Translations under genes and position numbers: made by a program | Source of the DNA: Cynocephalus volans | Taxonomy: Eukaryota > Chordata > Mammalia > Dermoptera > Cynocephalidae | DNA: 64,000 bases | Assembly (NCBI RefSeq): GCF_027409185.1 | Contig: NC_084474.1 | Coordinates: 10,471,382 to 10,535,381 of the forward strand | Direction of reading: 5' to 3' | Shown: positions 13,155-23,560 of the stretch, one piece after another | Layout of the letters: every line of letters starts with the position of its first letter | Position numbering within the stretch: the first letter of the stretch is position 1 | The notes under the pieces: model-generated | What the model saw: only the letters and a program-made list of their open reading frames with translations | Databases searched by the model: none | Told to the model about the DNA's origin: nothing

Positions 13155-14690
13155 CAGTTTCAAGATGGCGGCGGCTGCGGCGGCTGGCGCGGAGTAGCTG
13201 AGGTGGAAAAGGTGGCCACTGGGCCTCAGGCAGCCGGGAAACTTGTGGACCTTCCTCTGGCCATCTCTTAAGGGAGGATCGCTGCTGCTGGCCGGTCGTG
13301 GGGGCTCAACGCCACTTTGCCCCCGGCAGGAGAGGCTGCCTCATTTACAGGCAACAGCTTTGAAGTGTGGAGCAGGAAAAGAACTGATTCTTAGCTGCAA
13401 AAGTGAGTCTTGAAACAGGGAACACGGCGCCAGGGCTGCTGTGGATGCAGCCAGGATCCCGGAGGCTGGGGCCGCACTGAAGGCGGCCAGCTGCCCTATT
13501 CAGGATTCGAGGTTTCAGGCCGGCATTAAAGAAGATTCCTGGGAGCGCCCGAGCAGCGCCGCGACTGAACAGCCCGAGGCGGCAGCGCCGAGAACACGGA
13601 AGGCAACAAACCAGAGACAGAGCGAGCGCCCGACCTGGCACAGCACTGTGAGTGATCCCTGGCACAGCTCTGTTCGGGGGGTGAATGCCCACGCGGCTTC
13701 CGCCTGCACCACCAAGCCACTCACTGCCCCGGTGCTGCCTCCATTTTCCCAGGTGCGGGCAGCTCTGCCCTGCTCGGCCATCACTGAGCCCATTTGCTTG
13801 GCCTGGCGCGGGGCTTTCCGGACCCTGCGGGCCAACCTCCTCTCCCACTCCCTCCGCGGTTCTCTGGCAGGACTGGGGGTGTGGGGCGTCCCGACCAGTG
13901 TTGGGAGGGCTAGGAAGTACGGGTGGGCCGACTGTCACTCCACCACACCCTGGACTCCGGCCCCGGTAAACTTCCTGTTACTGGGAGGGAGATACCATCT
14001 CTGCGACCACCAGTTTGGAAAAAAGCCTAATGAATTTCTGGTTGGGAATAGTGTGTGGTAGGAGAGTTCCCAGGTCCGCTTGAACCTGCCGGAGAGCAGG
14101 CTGCAGGCGGGCACTAGACTCGGTTTATACCGGGGGGATACAAAGGTGAACAAGACCCGAGAAAGATCTACACAGTGCTACAAAGGCACCCAGAGAGACC
14201 GGTCGTCTGTGCCTAGCAGAAACCTGGTAGACTTCCTGGGCGAGGCGGTGCTGAGCAGGGTCTTGAAGGCCCAGCTGATAGACGAGGGGTGCAGAAGACA
14301 CGCCCCAGCCCAGCACAGTGTGCACAGAGGGGGGAGACGTGCGGCCAGGGAGGCGGAGTCTCGACAGAAACCACACACCCGGTGGGGTCGCCACTGCACG
14401 ATCTAACAGCCTGGGCCAGAGCACACGGAACGGGGAGAAGTCCTGTACAGAAAGTGAAAGCTCAACAGAGATCACACACCCTGTGGTACGTGATCCACCA
14501 GCCCAGCAGAGTACAAGCTGACCAGAAAGGTGGATCCCCGGAGAAGCCCAAGACCCGAGGCAACCGCACACACAAGACACTAGAGGCCAACTGAGCAGTC
14601 ACGGCGGGAGCCATACCAAATTGGCAACCACAGCAACATCCTAGTTAGCCATTAGTCTTAAACCGGTGGACTGTGAAACCCCCTGCAACA
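13155..14690 (+). promoter_or_regulatory. L1 5' UTR with internal promoter
   Basis: The 1536-nt leader is GC- and CpG-rich. It opens with CAAGATGGCGGCGG at 13161-13174, the YY1-type motif that sits at the start of primate L1 5' UTRs and fixes the transcription start. The insertion begins only 6 nt before this motif, so the copy is not 5' truncated. It is longer than the roughly 900-nt human leader. Overlapping open frames of about 200 codons occur on both strands (plus 13441-14061, minus 13345-13938). I recognise no domain in them and treat them as composition effects. Confidence 0.85.
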
Positions 14691-15671
14691 ATGAATAAAC
14701 ACCAAAAAAAAGACACCAGAAATACAAAAAATCAAGAAAGTACACCACCAAAAGTTAATAAATCTCATACTCTAGATCCTATAGAACAAGAAGCCCTTGA
14801 AATAACTGACAAGGAATTTCGAGTGATAATTCTAAGGAAACTGAATGAGATACAAGAAAACTCAGCTAGACATCATGATGAAATGAGGAAAAGTATACAG
14901 GATCTGAAAGAGGAAATATACAAGGAAATCAATGTCCTGAAAAAAAATGTAGCAGAACTTGCTGAACTGAAGAAGTTATTCAGCGAAATAAAAAACACAA
15001 CGGAGAGTTTAACCAGCAGGCTTGTCGAAGTTGAAGAGAGAACCTCTGAACTTGAAGATGGGCTGTTTGAAATAACACAAGCAGACAAAAAGAAAGAAAA
15101 AAGAATCAAGGACATGGAAGAAAATCTGAGAGAGATATCAGACAACCTCAAGCGCTCAAATATCCGAGTCATGGGTATTCCAGAAGGGGAGGAAAATGGA
15201 GATTCCATTGAAAACATATTCAAAAAAATAGTGGCAGAAAACTTCCCAGGTATAGGAAAAATCACAGATCTTCAGATCCAGGAAGCTCAACGATCTCCAA
15301 ACGTATTCAACCCAAAAAGGCCTTCTCCAAGACATGTCATAGTCAAATTGGCAAAACTCAGAGACAAAGAGAGAATCTTAAAAGCTGCAAGAGAGAAGCG
15401 TCAAATCACCTATAAGGGAGCCCCAATCAGGATAACATCAGACTTTTCATCACAAACCCTAAAAGCTAGAAAGGAATGGGATGATATTTTCAAAATACTA
15501 AAAGACAAAGATTGCCAGCCAAGAATACTCTACCCTGCAAGGCTATCCTTCCGAAATGAGGGGCAAATAGTATATTTCTCAGACAAACAAAAACTGCGGG
15601 AGTTCACTACCACACGACCACCCTTACAAGAAATCCTCAAGGGAGTACTGGGTTTGGTTCCTGAAAAATAA
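14691..15671 (+). CDS. L1 ORF1p, RNA-binding nucleic-acid chaperone
   Basis: 326 codons from the ATG at 14691. An in-frame GTG at 14673 lies upstream, but the ATG is the expected eukaryotic start and gives the typical basic N-terminus (MNKHQKKDTRN). ORF1p coats L1 RNA as trimers in the cytoplasmic ribonucleoprotein and is needed for retrotransposition. What is seen: a charged heptad-like coiled coil at about residues 40-145, rich in E, K and L, with 'LKKNVAELAELKKLF'; then an RRM-like core with 'RSNIRVMGIPEGEE' near 160; then a C-terminal domain with 'SPRHVIVKLAKLRDKERIL' and 'ITYKGAPIRITSDFS'. The length is close to human ORF1p (338 aa). There is no frameshift or internal stop. Confidence 0.95.
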   Translation: MNKHQKKDTRNTKNQESTPPKVNKSHTLDPIEQEALEITDKEFRVIILRKLNEIQENSARHHDEMRKSIQDLKEEIYKEINVLKKNVAELAELKKLFSEIKNTTESLTSRLVEVEERTSELEDGLFEITQADKKKEKRIKDMEENLREISDNLKRSNIRVMGIPEGEENGDSIENIFKKIVAENFPGIGKITDLQIQEAQRSPNVFNPKRPSPRHVIVKLAKLRDKERILKAAREKRQITYKGAPIRITSDFSSQTLKARKEWDDIFKILKDKDCQPRILYPARLSFRNEGQIVYFSDKQKLREFTTTRPPLQEILKGVLGLVPEK

Positions 15672-15858
15672 CTACCACTGCCATAAAAACCTAAGAAAAA
15701 TCTAAACCCGCTAGTACAATAAAAATGGCATTCATGAAGAGAAAACAAGCTAACAAAAACACTATCTACAACCTAAGGAACCAACAAACAAAGAAACCAA
15801 ACAGTAAATCAGAAAGCAAGGAACAAAAGACACCTAAGACAACCAAACAACCAATAAA
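15672..15858 (+). other. L1 inter-ORF spacer
   Basis: 187 nt of A-rich sequence between the ORF1 stop and the ORF2 ATG. In human L1 the spacer is about 63 nt, so this family has a longer one. ORF2 is in a different frame from ORF1. Human ORF2 is made by an unusual reinitiation-like mechanism; whether that applies across this longer gap is unknown. Confidence 0.85.
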
Positions 15859-18800
15859 ATGCTAGGAATAAATCAACACCTTTCAATAACAACTCTTAAT
15901 GTTAAAGGCTTAAATTCCCCAATTAAAAGACACAGACTGGCTGACTGGATCAAAAAGCAGGACCCAACTATATGCTGCCTACAAGAGACCCACCTCACCC
16001 ATAAAGATTCACACAGACTAAGAGTGAAAGGATGGAAAAAGATTTACCATGCAAACAGAAAAGAAAAACGAGCTGGAGTAGCTATTCTTATATCTGACAA
16101 AATAGACTTTAAACTAAAAACCATAAAAAGAGACAATGAGGGACACTACTTAATGATAAAAGGACTGATCCATCAAGAAGACATAACAATCATAAATATG
16201 TACGCACCCAATGTTGGAGCAGCCAGATTTATAAAACAAACTCTATTAGACCTAAAGAAGGAAATAGACACTAATACCATAATAGCAGGGGACCTGAACA
16301 CTCCACTGTCAATATTAGACAGATCATCTAGGCAAAGAATCAGTAGAGAAACACAAGATCTAAACAAGACTCTAGACCAATTGGAATTGGCAGATATCTA
16401 CAGAACATTCCACCCAACAACCTCAGAATATTCATTCTTCTCATCAGCACATGGATCATTCTCCAGGATAGATCACATATTAGGTCACAAATCAAGTCTC
16501 AGTAAATTCAAAAAAATTGGAATTATCCCATGTATCTTCTCAGACCACAATGGATTAAAACTAGAAATTAATAACAAACAAAACTCTGGAAACTATACAA
16601 ACACATGGAAATTAAACAGCATTCTACTTAATGACATATGGGTCCAAGAAGAAATCAAGCAGGAAATCAAAAAGTTTATTGAAACTAATGAAAACAATGA
16701 TACATCATACCAAAACCTGTGGGATACTGCAAAAGCAGTATTGAGGGGAAAATTTATTGCATTAAACGCTCACTTCAGAAGAATAGAAAGATGGCAAGTG
16801 AACAACCTAACACTTCACCTTAAAGAACTAGAAAAACAAGAACAATCCAAACCTAAAGTTAGCAGACGGAAACAAATGATTAAGATCAGAGCAGAACTGA
16901 ATGAAATTGAAAACCAAAAAACAATTCAAAAGATCAACAAATCAAAAAGTTGGTTTTTTGAAAAGATAAATAAAATTGACAAACCATTAGCATGGCTAAC
17001 AAAAAGAAGAAGAGAGAAGACTCAAATAACAAAAATTAGAAATGAAAAAGGCGATATTACAACTGATTCATCTGAAATACAAGGAATCATTCGAGACTAC
17101 TATAAACAACTGTACGCCAACAAATTTGAAAATCTGGAGGAAATGGATAAATTTCTGGACACACACAAGCTCCCAAAACTGAACCGTGAAGACGTAGAAA
17201 ATCTGAACAGACCAATAACAATAAAGGAGATTGAAGCTGTTATCAGAAGGCTCCCAACAAAGAAAAGCCCAGGACCAGATGGATTCACAGCAGAATTTTA
17301 CCAAACATTCAAAGAGGAATTGACACCGATTCTTTACAAACTATTCCAAAAGATTGAAACGGACGCAAATCTCCCAAACTCATTCTATGAAGCAAACATC
17401 ATCCTGATACCAAAACCAGGTAAAGATATAACCAAAAAAGAAAACTACAGGCCGATATCCTTGATGAATATAGATGCAAAAATCCTCACTAAAATACTAG
17501 CAAACAGAATACAGCAACACATACGAAAAATTATTCATCACGATCAAGTGGGATTCATCCCAGGGATGCAAGGTTGGTTCAACATACGCAAATCAATAAA
17601 TGTGATACACCATATTAATAAACTCAAACACAAGGACCATATGATCATCTCTATAGATGCTGAAAAAGCATTTGATAAAGTTCAGCACTCATTCATCACA
17701 AAGACCCTCTATAAGTTAGGTATAGAGGGAAAGTATCTCAACATAATTAAAGCCATATATGACAAACCCACTGCCAATATCATCCTGAATGGGGAAAAGC
17801 TGAAAGCTTTTCCTTTAAGAACAGGCACTAGACAAGGATGCCCACTCTCACCACTCCTATTCAACATAGTGTTGGAAGTACTAGCCAGAGCAATCAGAGA
17901 AGAGAAGGAAATAAAGGGCATCCAGATTGGAAAAGATGAAGTCAAACTGTCCCTGTTTGCAGATGACATGATCCTATATATCGAACAGCCTAAAACCTCT
18001 ACAAAAAAACTGTTGGAATTGATAAATGATTTCAGCACAGTAGCAGGATACAAAATCAACACACAAAAATCAGTAGCATTTCTTTTCTCCAATAGTGAAC
18101 ATGCAGAAGGAGAAATCAAGAAAGCCTGCCCATTTACAATAGCCACCAAAAAAATAAAATACTTAGGAATTGAGTTAACCAAGGAGGTGAAAAATCTCTA
18201 TAATGAGAACTACAAACCACTGCTGAGAGAAATTAGAGAGGATACAAGAAGATGGAAAGATATTCCATGCTCTTGGATTGGAAGAATCAACATAGTGAAA
18301 ATGTCCATACTACCCAAAGTGATATACAAATTCAATGCAATCCCCATCAAAATTCCAAAGACATTTTTCTCAGAAATGGAAAAAACTATTCAGACATTTA
18401 TATGGAACAATAAAAGACCACGAATAGCCAAAGCAATGCTCAGCAAAAAAAATAAAGCTGGAGGCATAACACTACCTGACTTTAAGCTATACTACAAAGC
18501 TATAATAACCAAAACAGTATGGTACTGGCATAAAAACAGACACACTGACCAATGGAATAGAATAGAGAATCCAGAAATCAACCCACACACTTACTGCCAT
18601 CTGATCTTTGACAAAGGCACCAAACCTATTCACTGGGGAAGGGACTGCCTCTTCAGCAAGTGGTGCTGGGATAACTGGATATCGATATGCAGGAGAATGA
18701 AACTAGATCCATACCTCTCACCGTATACTAAAATCAACTCAAAATGGATTAAGGATTTAAATATACACCCTGAGACAATAAAACTTCTTAAAGAAAACAT

Positions 18801-19686
18801 AGGGGAAACACTTCAGGAAATAGGACTGGGCACAGACTTCATGAATACGACCCCAAAAGCACGGGCAACCAAAGGAAAAATAAACAAATGGGATTATATC
18901 AAACTAAAAAGCTTCTGCACAGCAAAAGAAACAATTAAAAGAGTTAAAAGACAACCAACAGAGTGGGAGAAAATATTTGCAAAATATACATCTGACAAAG
19001 GATTAATATCCAGAATATATAAGGAACTCAAACAACTTTACAAGAAGAAAACAAGCAACCCAATTAAAAAATGGGCAAAAGAGCTAAGTAGGCATTTCTC
19101 TAAGGAAGATATACAAATGGCCAACAGACATATGAAAAAATGCTCAACATCACTCAGCATCCGGGAAATGCAAATCAAAACCACATTGAGATACCATCTA
19201 ACCCCAGTTAGGATGGCTAAAATCCAAAAGACTATGAACGATAAATGCTGGCGAGGCTGCGGAGAAAAAGGAACTCTCATACATTGTTGGTGGGACTGCA
19301 AAATGGTGCAGCCTCTATGGAAAATGGTATGGAGGTTCCTTAAACAATTGCAAATAGATCTACCATACGACCCAGCCATCCCACTGTTGGGAATATACCC
19401 AGAGGAATGGAAATCATCAAGTCGAAGGTATACCTGTTCCCCAATGTTCATCGCAGCACTCTTTACAATAGCCAAGAGTTGGAACCAGCCCAAATGCCCA
19501 TCATCAGATGAGTGGATACGGAAAATGTGGTACATCTACACAATGGAATACTACTCAGCTATAAAAACGAATGAAATACTGCCATTTGCAGCAACATGGA
19601 TGGACCTTGAGAGAATTATATTAAGTGAAACAAGTCAGGCACAGAAAGAGAAATACCACATGTTCTCACTTATTGGAGGGAGCTAA
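15859..19686 (+). CDS. L1 ORF2p, endonuclease and reverse transcriptase
   Basis: 1275 codons, the same length as human ORF2p. It nicks genomic DNA and copies L1 RNA at the nick (target-primed reverse transcription). The APE-like endonuclease (about residues 1-239) keeps N14, E43 (QETHL), D145 and N147 (AGDLN), D205, D229 and H230 (SDHNG). The reverse transcriptase keeps D600 ([12 protein letters not shown]) and the FADD pair D702/D703. The C-terminal cysteine motif has C1130, C1134, H1142, C1143 and C1147 ([18 protein letters not shown]). Counting from the ATG puts every one of these at the human residue number, so there is no net indel up to the C-terminus. No catalytic residue is missing and there is no premature stop, unlike nearly all genomic L1 copies. 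Confidence 0.97.
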   Translation: MLGINQHLSITTLNVKGLNSPIKRHRLADWIKKQDPTICCLQETHLTHKDSHRLRVKGWKKIYHANRKEKRAGVAILISDKIDFKLKTIKRDNEGHYLMIKGLIHQEDITIINMYAPNVGAARFIKQTLLDLKKEIDTNTIIAGDLNTPLSILDRSSRQRISRETQDLNKTLDQLELADIYRTFHPTTSEYSFFSSAHGSFSRIDHILGHKSSLSKFKKIGIIPCIFSDHNGLKLEINNKQNSGNYTNTWKLNSILLNDIWVQEEIKQEIKKFIETNENNDTSYQNLWDTAKAVLRGKFIALNAHFRRIERWQVNNLTLHLKELEKQEQSKPKVSRRKQMIKIRAELNEIENQKTIQKINKSKSWFFEKINKIDKPLAWLTKRRREKTQITKIRNEKGDITTDSSEIQGIIRDYYKQLYANKFENLEEMDKFLDTHKLPKLNREDVENLNRPITIKEIEAVIRRLPTKKSPGPDGFTAEFYQTFKEELTPILYKLFQKIETDANLPNSFYEANIILIPKPGKDITKKENYRPISLMNIDAKILTKILANRIQQHIRKIIHHDQVGFIPGMQGWFNIRKSINVIHHINKLKHKDHMIISIDAEKAFDKVQHSFITKTLYKLGIEGKYLNIIKAIYDKPTANIILNGEKLKAFPLRTGTRQGCPLSPLLFNIVLEVLARAIREEKEIKGIQIGKDEVKLSLFADDMILYIEQPKTSTKKLLELINDFSTVAGYKINTQKSVAFLFSNSEHAEGEIKKACPFTIATKKIKYLGIELTKEVKNLYNENYKPLLREIREDTRRWKDIPCSWIGRINIVKMSILPKVIYKFNAIPIKIPKTFFSEMEKTIQTFIWNNKRPRIAKAMLSKKNKAGGITLPDFKLYYKAIITKTVWYWHKNRHTDQWNRIENPEINPHTYCHLIFDKGTKPIHWGRDCLFSKWCWDNWISICRRMKLDPYLSPYTKINSKWIKDLNIHPETIKLLKENIGETLQEIGLGTDFMNTTPKARATKGKINKWDYIKLKSFCTAKETIKRVKRQPTEWEKIFAKYTSDKGLISRIYKELKQLYKKKTSNPIKKWAKELSRHFSKEDIQMANRHMKKCSTSLSIREMQIKTTLRYHLTPVRMAKIQKTMNDKCWRGCGEKGTLIHCWWDCKMVQPLWKMVWRFLKQLQIDLPYDPAIPLLGIYPEEWKSSSRRYTCSPMFIAALFTIAKSWNQPKCPSSDEWIRKMWYIYTMEYYSAIKTNEILPFAATWMDLERIILSETSQAQKEKYHMFSLIGGS

Positions 19687-19901
19687 AAATTAATATATAA
19701 ATTCACACACACACATACACACATACACACACAAACCGGGGAGCGGGGAGGAAGAAGATATAACAACCACAATTATTTGAAGTTGATACAACAAACAAAC
19801 AGAAAGGACATTGTTGGGGGGGAGGGGGGAGGGAGAAGGGAGGGAGGTTTTGGTGATGGGGAGCAATAATCAGCCACAATGTATATCGACAAAATAAAAT
19901 T

Positions 19902-19946
<45 letters not shown>

Positions 19947-19978
19947 ATACTAATTATAACTGAAAAAAAAAAAAAAGA
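19687..19978 (+). other. L1 3' UTR, G-rich tract and bipartite tail
   Basis: After the ORF2 stop come an (AC)-rich stretch (about 19706-19732) and a purine tract with repeated G-runs at 19814-19847, typical of L1 3' UTRs and able in principle to form a G-quadruplex. AATAAA occurs at 19893-19898 and again within the (AAAT)n run 19905-19949. A 13-nt non-repeat stretch (19950-19962) follows, then an A-run to the duplication. Confidence 0.85.
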
Positions 19979-19993
19979 AAAGAAAATGGCTTT
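19979..19993 (+). repeat. L1 3' target-site duplication
   Basis: Exact second copy of AAAGAAAATGGCTTT, immediately after the A-tail. It defines the 3' boundary of the L1 insertion. Confidence 0.93.
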
Positions 19994-21424
19994 AAAATTA
20001 AATGTTTAGAATTTCACACTATATGTACTTTTGTATTTAAGACTTAAGGGTGTTTTAATGGTTGGAGATTTCCCCACAAGTTTACAAATTTTTCTAATGT
20101 AATCAGGATGGTTTGATGGGTAGGTTCAATTTGCAGTCGCTGAGCCCATGTGAGTTTCCATCTCCCCACTCCTGGGAATTCTAAGGACATCACATTTCTT
20201 AACCAGTAACTAAGATTTGGAAAGTACAACCTAATGACCCTGGGAGAAAATAGAATCAACCAAAGCTATCCAAGTACTGCTGCTTCTGATAATTAAACAG
20301 GCTCCTTAAGAAATTATGTTCATTACTAGAAATTTTGTTTGCAAATTCTAATTCTGAAAGATTTGATTTACTAAAATACACAGTGTGAAGAGTGAGATTT
20401 TCTAAACGGTGGGAGGCTATTTGGTAAATGATACCAGTTTTGAATACACAGTGATATTTTCATACATGGAATCAAATTAAAACTTAAGAAGACAGTTTTG
20501 CATTTTTCTAAACTTAAAACCCTCATCGACCATAATCAATCTTTAAAAATAGTGAAGTTTTCTTATCTATAGTTGAGGAAATTATTTCCTGTATTCAGTT
20601 TAAAATTTTAAAACCATATAAAGAGGAAAAAGATCAAGGAAATTATAACAATACTACTAATTAGCATTTATAAGCACTTTGGCCATCTACAGTGCTAAAT
20701 ATGTTATTTACATTGTTATGGTGACAATAAACATATATTTAAGTGTGGTTTAGCAGAGACTGTTGATTTTGCTGTAAGGAAGGAACTCAGCCAGCCCCCA
20801 TGTGTCTTAGCTTTCAAAGTGTAATTGGCTTTTTCTTTTTCAGAATTGTTAATGAGGTCAGTCATGGTCCATGATATTGCTTACATAAAAAGTAATCCTA
20901 TGTCAAGGATTCTTAGCTTAAAAGGAGTAGAGGACCAATTTTTATAGGCTTTACATATATTTCTCAGCATTTATACCATTTCTCTAATAGAGGTCACAAA
21001 CTCAAGGTCCTGGGCTAAAAGCAACCTACAAATATGAGTGGTTGGGATCATATATTTTTGCCTCTCAGTTTTTAAAAACTTAATTAGCTGCAAATATTTA
21101 AAAACTAAAGAATTTCATGTTTGACTTTCACATTTTCTTGAAAAATATGGCAAGATCATTAACGATAGGCCCAAATTCCCAGGGCACCAATCAGCTAAGT
21201 AGCTGGCTGCCCCACCAGCAGGACGTGCCTCTGCCTCCTTCACTGTCCTGAACGCTGCAAGCTCGCAGCCAGCGGCGAGCCACCGTTCCACCCACACAGT
21301 AGACTTTCGTCCACCTCACTTCCCTCAAATAACTTTTCAGCCAGATTCCTGTAGGTATTTAAGCTTGTAACTCTTGTCCTTAATTGTAGACATGGTACTA
21401 ATAGCTAAAACTTCCATACTGCTT

Positions 21425-21600
21425 ACCAGGGCAGACAATTCCCTAAGCATTTAAAATGCATTAACTCATTTAATCCTCAAAATAACTGATAAGAGGGAAC
21501 TAATAGCATCCCCACTTTACAGACTAAGAAACTGAGACACCAAGAAGTTGAGAACTCACCCAAGACAACATGTATTTCATATGTGGTGGCACTGGATTTA
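21425..21600 (-). repeat. MIR SINE fragment
   Basis: The text 'aactcatttaatcctcaaaa', then 'ccccactttacagactaaga', 'aactgagacaccaagaagtt' and 'actcacccaagac', matches the reverse complement of MIR closely. A shorter similar piece is at about 22430-22540. Confidence 0.7.
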
Positions 21601-23143
21601 CAGGCAAGCATCAGGTTCAGAGCCTAAGAACCCAACCATTAAGCTTTGTTTTTACACACAGCAGAAGGCTCCTCACAACTACATCAACAATATCCTTTCA
21701 ATTCTGTTCAGTACCTTCAGAAGTGATTGTCTAATGGGTGCTAATCTCTTCTTTGAAACACTTAGGAAGCAAAATTTAGGTCAAAATTGGACCTCAGGTC
21801 ACATTTTATTTAACTCCATGACACTTGATTAGACAAGTTGCTCCTTCTCTGAGGCTTTGCTGCTATCTGCCAGAAAACTGCCATTACAACATGACAAATG
21901 GATGCTTCTGATTCTGAAGGCATCTCTAGAGCTGTGCTGTCTGCACAGCCATAAGCAATAGTCCTTGGTTTAAGAATCTGACTTTTTAGTTTTTACAGTG
22001 AGACTTACTATTTTGTTATTTGCATGCATATAACATGAACAAAATGCTTTACAAAAATGAAAATCTACGGAATATATGTGTCATTTTGTATGCAACTACC
22101 ACCAGTTTGGTCTTTTCATTACCAAGCTAAATCTTCATTCCATGATTATGACTGAAAAATCTACAGTGATGATCTTAAATATTCAAATCTCAAAATTCCA
22201 GGGGTTTTAGGCTATTGCCCTCTGCCCAAGAAGAGACTTGAGCACTTCTGTCTTCCATGAACAAGACATAATCTGCAAAAACTATCATGGAGAAGGAAAC
22301 CTCCTGAATCTGCATGATCTTCCAGCATTTTTCCTTTTCTTCTCTAGTGGCATAAAGCTTGCAAATGATGATAACAAAAGATTTGCCCTTGTAATTATCT
22401 AAATATCATCTGATAGATATTATCTAATCTAAATATCAATTAAATGATACAGGTTTATTACCCCCATATTAAAGACAAGGAGATAGTATTTGAACTCAGA
22501 CCTGTTTGACTCCTAAATTCTGACTTATTCTACCATCCTATCATGCCTACTAGATGCCAATTAGTCTAAGAAACTTCTCTGCAAGGCTTTTAAGCACTCA
22601 AAACTCTACTAGACCATTTGAAGGTCTGTTTTCAGGACAGATAGTGCTTCAAGTGCTGGGGCTGAGGACATCACCCTCCTAGAAGGCACACACAATACAA
22701 TGCCTAACAATGTGCCAGTGCATAATTGATTGGAACCACACTCAAGTTAAATTAGTTCTTTCTAAATGAAACAGACACATGCTGACCCAATTAAGAGTAC
22801 TGAAGATCTGGGAGAAGAGAATGAAAAGGATAAATCAAGAACCTATGCAGCAAAATTGTTGAAGGAGGAATGAAGGTGAGAATTCTCAAGGGTAAGTCAA
22901 GGAAGATGATGAATAGAGAACTGAACCCAGAACAAGTGTAGTTATGGCAATTCATCATCGCTCACATTTTCTAGTCCAACAGAGCAGAACCATGAAGTCA
23001 TGTGAAAAGTGAAAAACCTCTTCCAAACATACAAGCAGGGATGGCCTCAAGAATCTCCAGTTGAAAGAACGACACTCAGTCCCAGCAAAGAGAGGCAAGG
23101 GAGGATTGCTGAAGGGAATTTGGGGGAATCTGTGTGAACTTAC

Positions 23144-23307
23144 AGTACTGTGGTCTGCGGTGGTACCTGAGGAATGTGGTCCAGCATCAAGTGCATGCAG
23201 CGGACGGTGCTCCTAAAGCAAAGGCACCGGCCGGGGCAGGGCAGCACCGGCAGGCACCACCCGGCCAGAAGCAAGCAAGTGGCCCAGCACAGCAGCCTGG
23301 GCTCCAT
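23144..23307 (-). CDS. PXDNL: PXDNL coding exon 1 (signal peptide and LRR N-cap)
   Basis: 54 codons plus two bases of codon 55, starting at the ATG at 23307 in a strong context (gccATGG) and ending at a consensus GTAAGT donor (23143-23138). The encoded N-terminus has a hydrophobic signal peptide (about residues 5-22, [17 protein letters not shown]). The LRRNT cysteine cap follows as C24-x3-C28-x-C30-x6-C37, then '[18 protein letters not shown]'. This matches the start of peroxidasin-like protein as I remember it, rather than PXDN itself. PXDNL is a secreted or surface LRR-Ig-haem-peroxidase-like protein, thought to lack full peroxidase activity in humans. The remaining exons lie outside the window. 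PCMTD1 directly upstream in the same orientation supports the identity, as in human 8q11. Confidence 0.87.
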
Positions 23308-23560
23308 GGCTCCATTCACCACTGCACGGGCAAAGCTGCACGAAGGAGAGCAACAGCTGTAGCCGCAGCAGCAGCAGCAGCGCTGGTGGGGTGACCGCTG
23401 CTGTGGGACTGAGCCATGCCTGGGAGCAGGGGCTGCAAGCGGCTCCCAGGGAGAAGGCACCCCCTGGCCAATCCAGGAGGAGGGAGATCACATTACACGG
23501 CTGAGGGCTCAGGCGGCTCTAGGAGGCACCAGACTCCCAGGGAAGGACTTGTCAGTGCAA
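23308..23560 (-). promoter_or_regulatory. PXDNL: PXDNL 5' UTR and presumed promoter
   Basis: A locally GC-rich stretch with scattered CpGs directly upstream of the PXDNL start. The 5' UTR strand contains a (CTG)5 run, seen as (CAG)5 at 23366-23380. There is no in-frame stop between about 23460 and the start, but also no in-frame upstream ATG in that stretch. No obvious TATA box was seen. The transcription start is inferred to lie somewhere in this block. Confidence 0.5.

Larger units (their letters stand above)
13155..19978 (+). mobile_element. Full-length LINE-1 with both ORFs intact
   Basis: A complete autonomous non-LTR retrotransposon, about 6.8 kb. In order it carries a CpG-rich 5' UTR starting with CAAGATGGCGGCGG, ORF1 (14691-15671), a 187-nt spacer, ORF2 (15859-19686), a 3' UTR with a polypurine G-rich tract, an (AAAT)n run and a final A-tail. 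The flanking duplications at 13140-13154 and 19979-19993 are identical. Neither ORF is broken and ORF2 has the catalytic residues at the same numbers as human L1, which argues for a recent insertion from an active lineage. It lies in PXDNL intron 1 in antisense orientation, the common orientation for L1 copies tolerated in introns. Whether it still moves cannot be told from sequence alone. Confidence 0.96.
1..23143 (-). other. PXDNL: PXDNL intron 1 (3' part continues beyond the window start)
   Basis: This is inferred to be intron because PXDNL exon 1 ends with a GTAAGT donor at 23143 and no further peroxidasin-like exon is seen below it. It is a long, mostly AT-rich non-coding stretch. Recognisable contents are an L2 3' end near 350-415, a SINE at 3201, a CpG-rich block at 5640-6560, an L2 tail at 6605, a MITE at 7438, a MIR at 7990, an L2-like stretch at 11300-12560, the full-length L1 at 13155-19978 and MIR pieces at 21425 and 22430. 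Blocks 420-3200, 3600-5600, 8120-11150 and 19994-21400 showed nothing I could assign. The stretch at 3600-4210 is GC-richer than its surroundings and may be an old unclassified repeat. Confidence 0.75.

Noticed and set aside
14673..14690. GTG-initiated six-codon extension of L1 ORF1
   Set aside because: GTG is not a normal eukaryotic start; the ATG at 14691 gives the typical L1 ORF1p N-terminus.
14873..15265. Minus-strand open frame across L1 ORF1 (and similar frames at 17709-18182 and 19038-19535)
   Set aside because: Antisense shadows of the real L1 reading frames, with Ser/Phe-rich text from reversed Lys/Glu codons.
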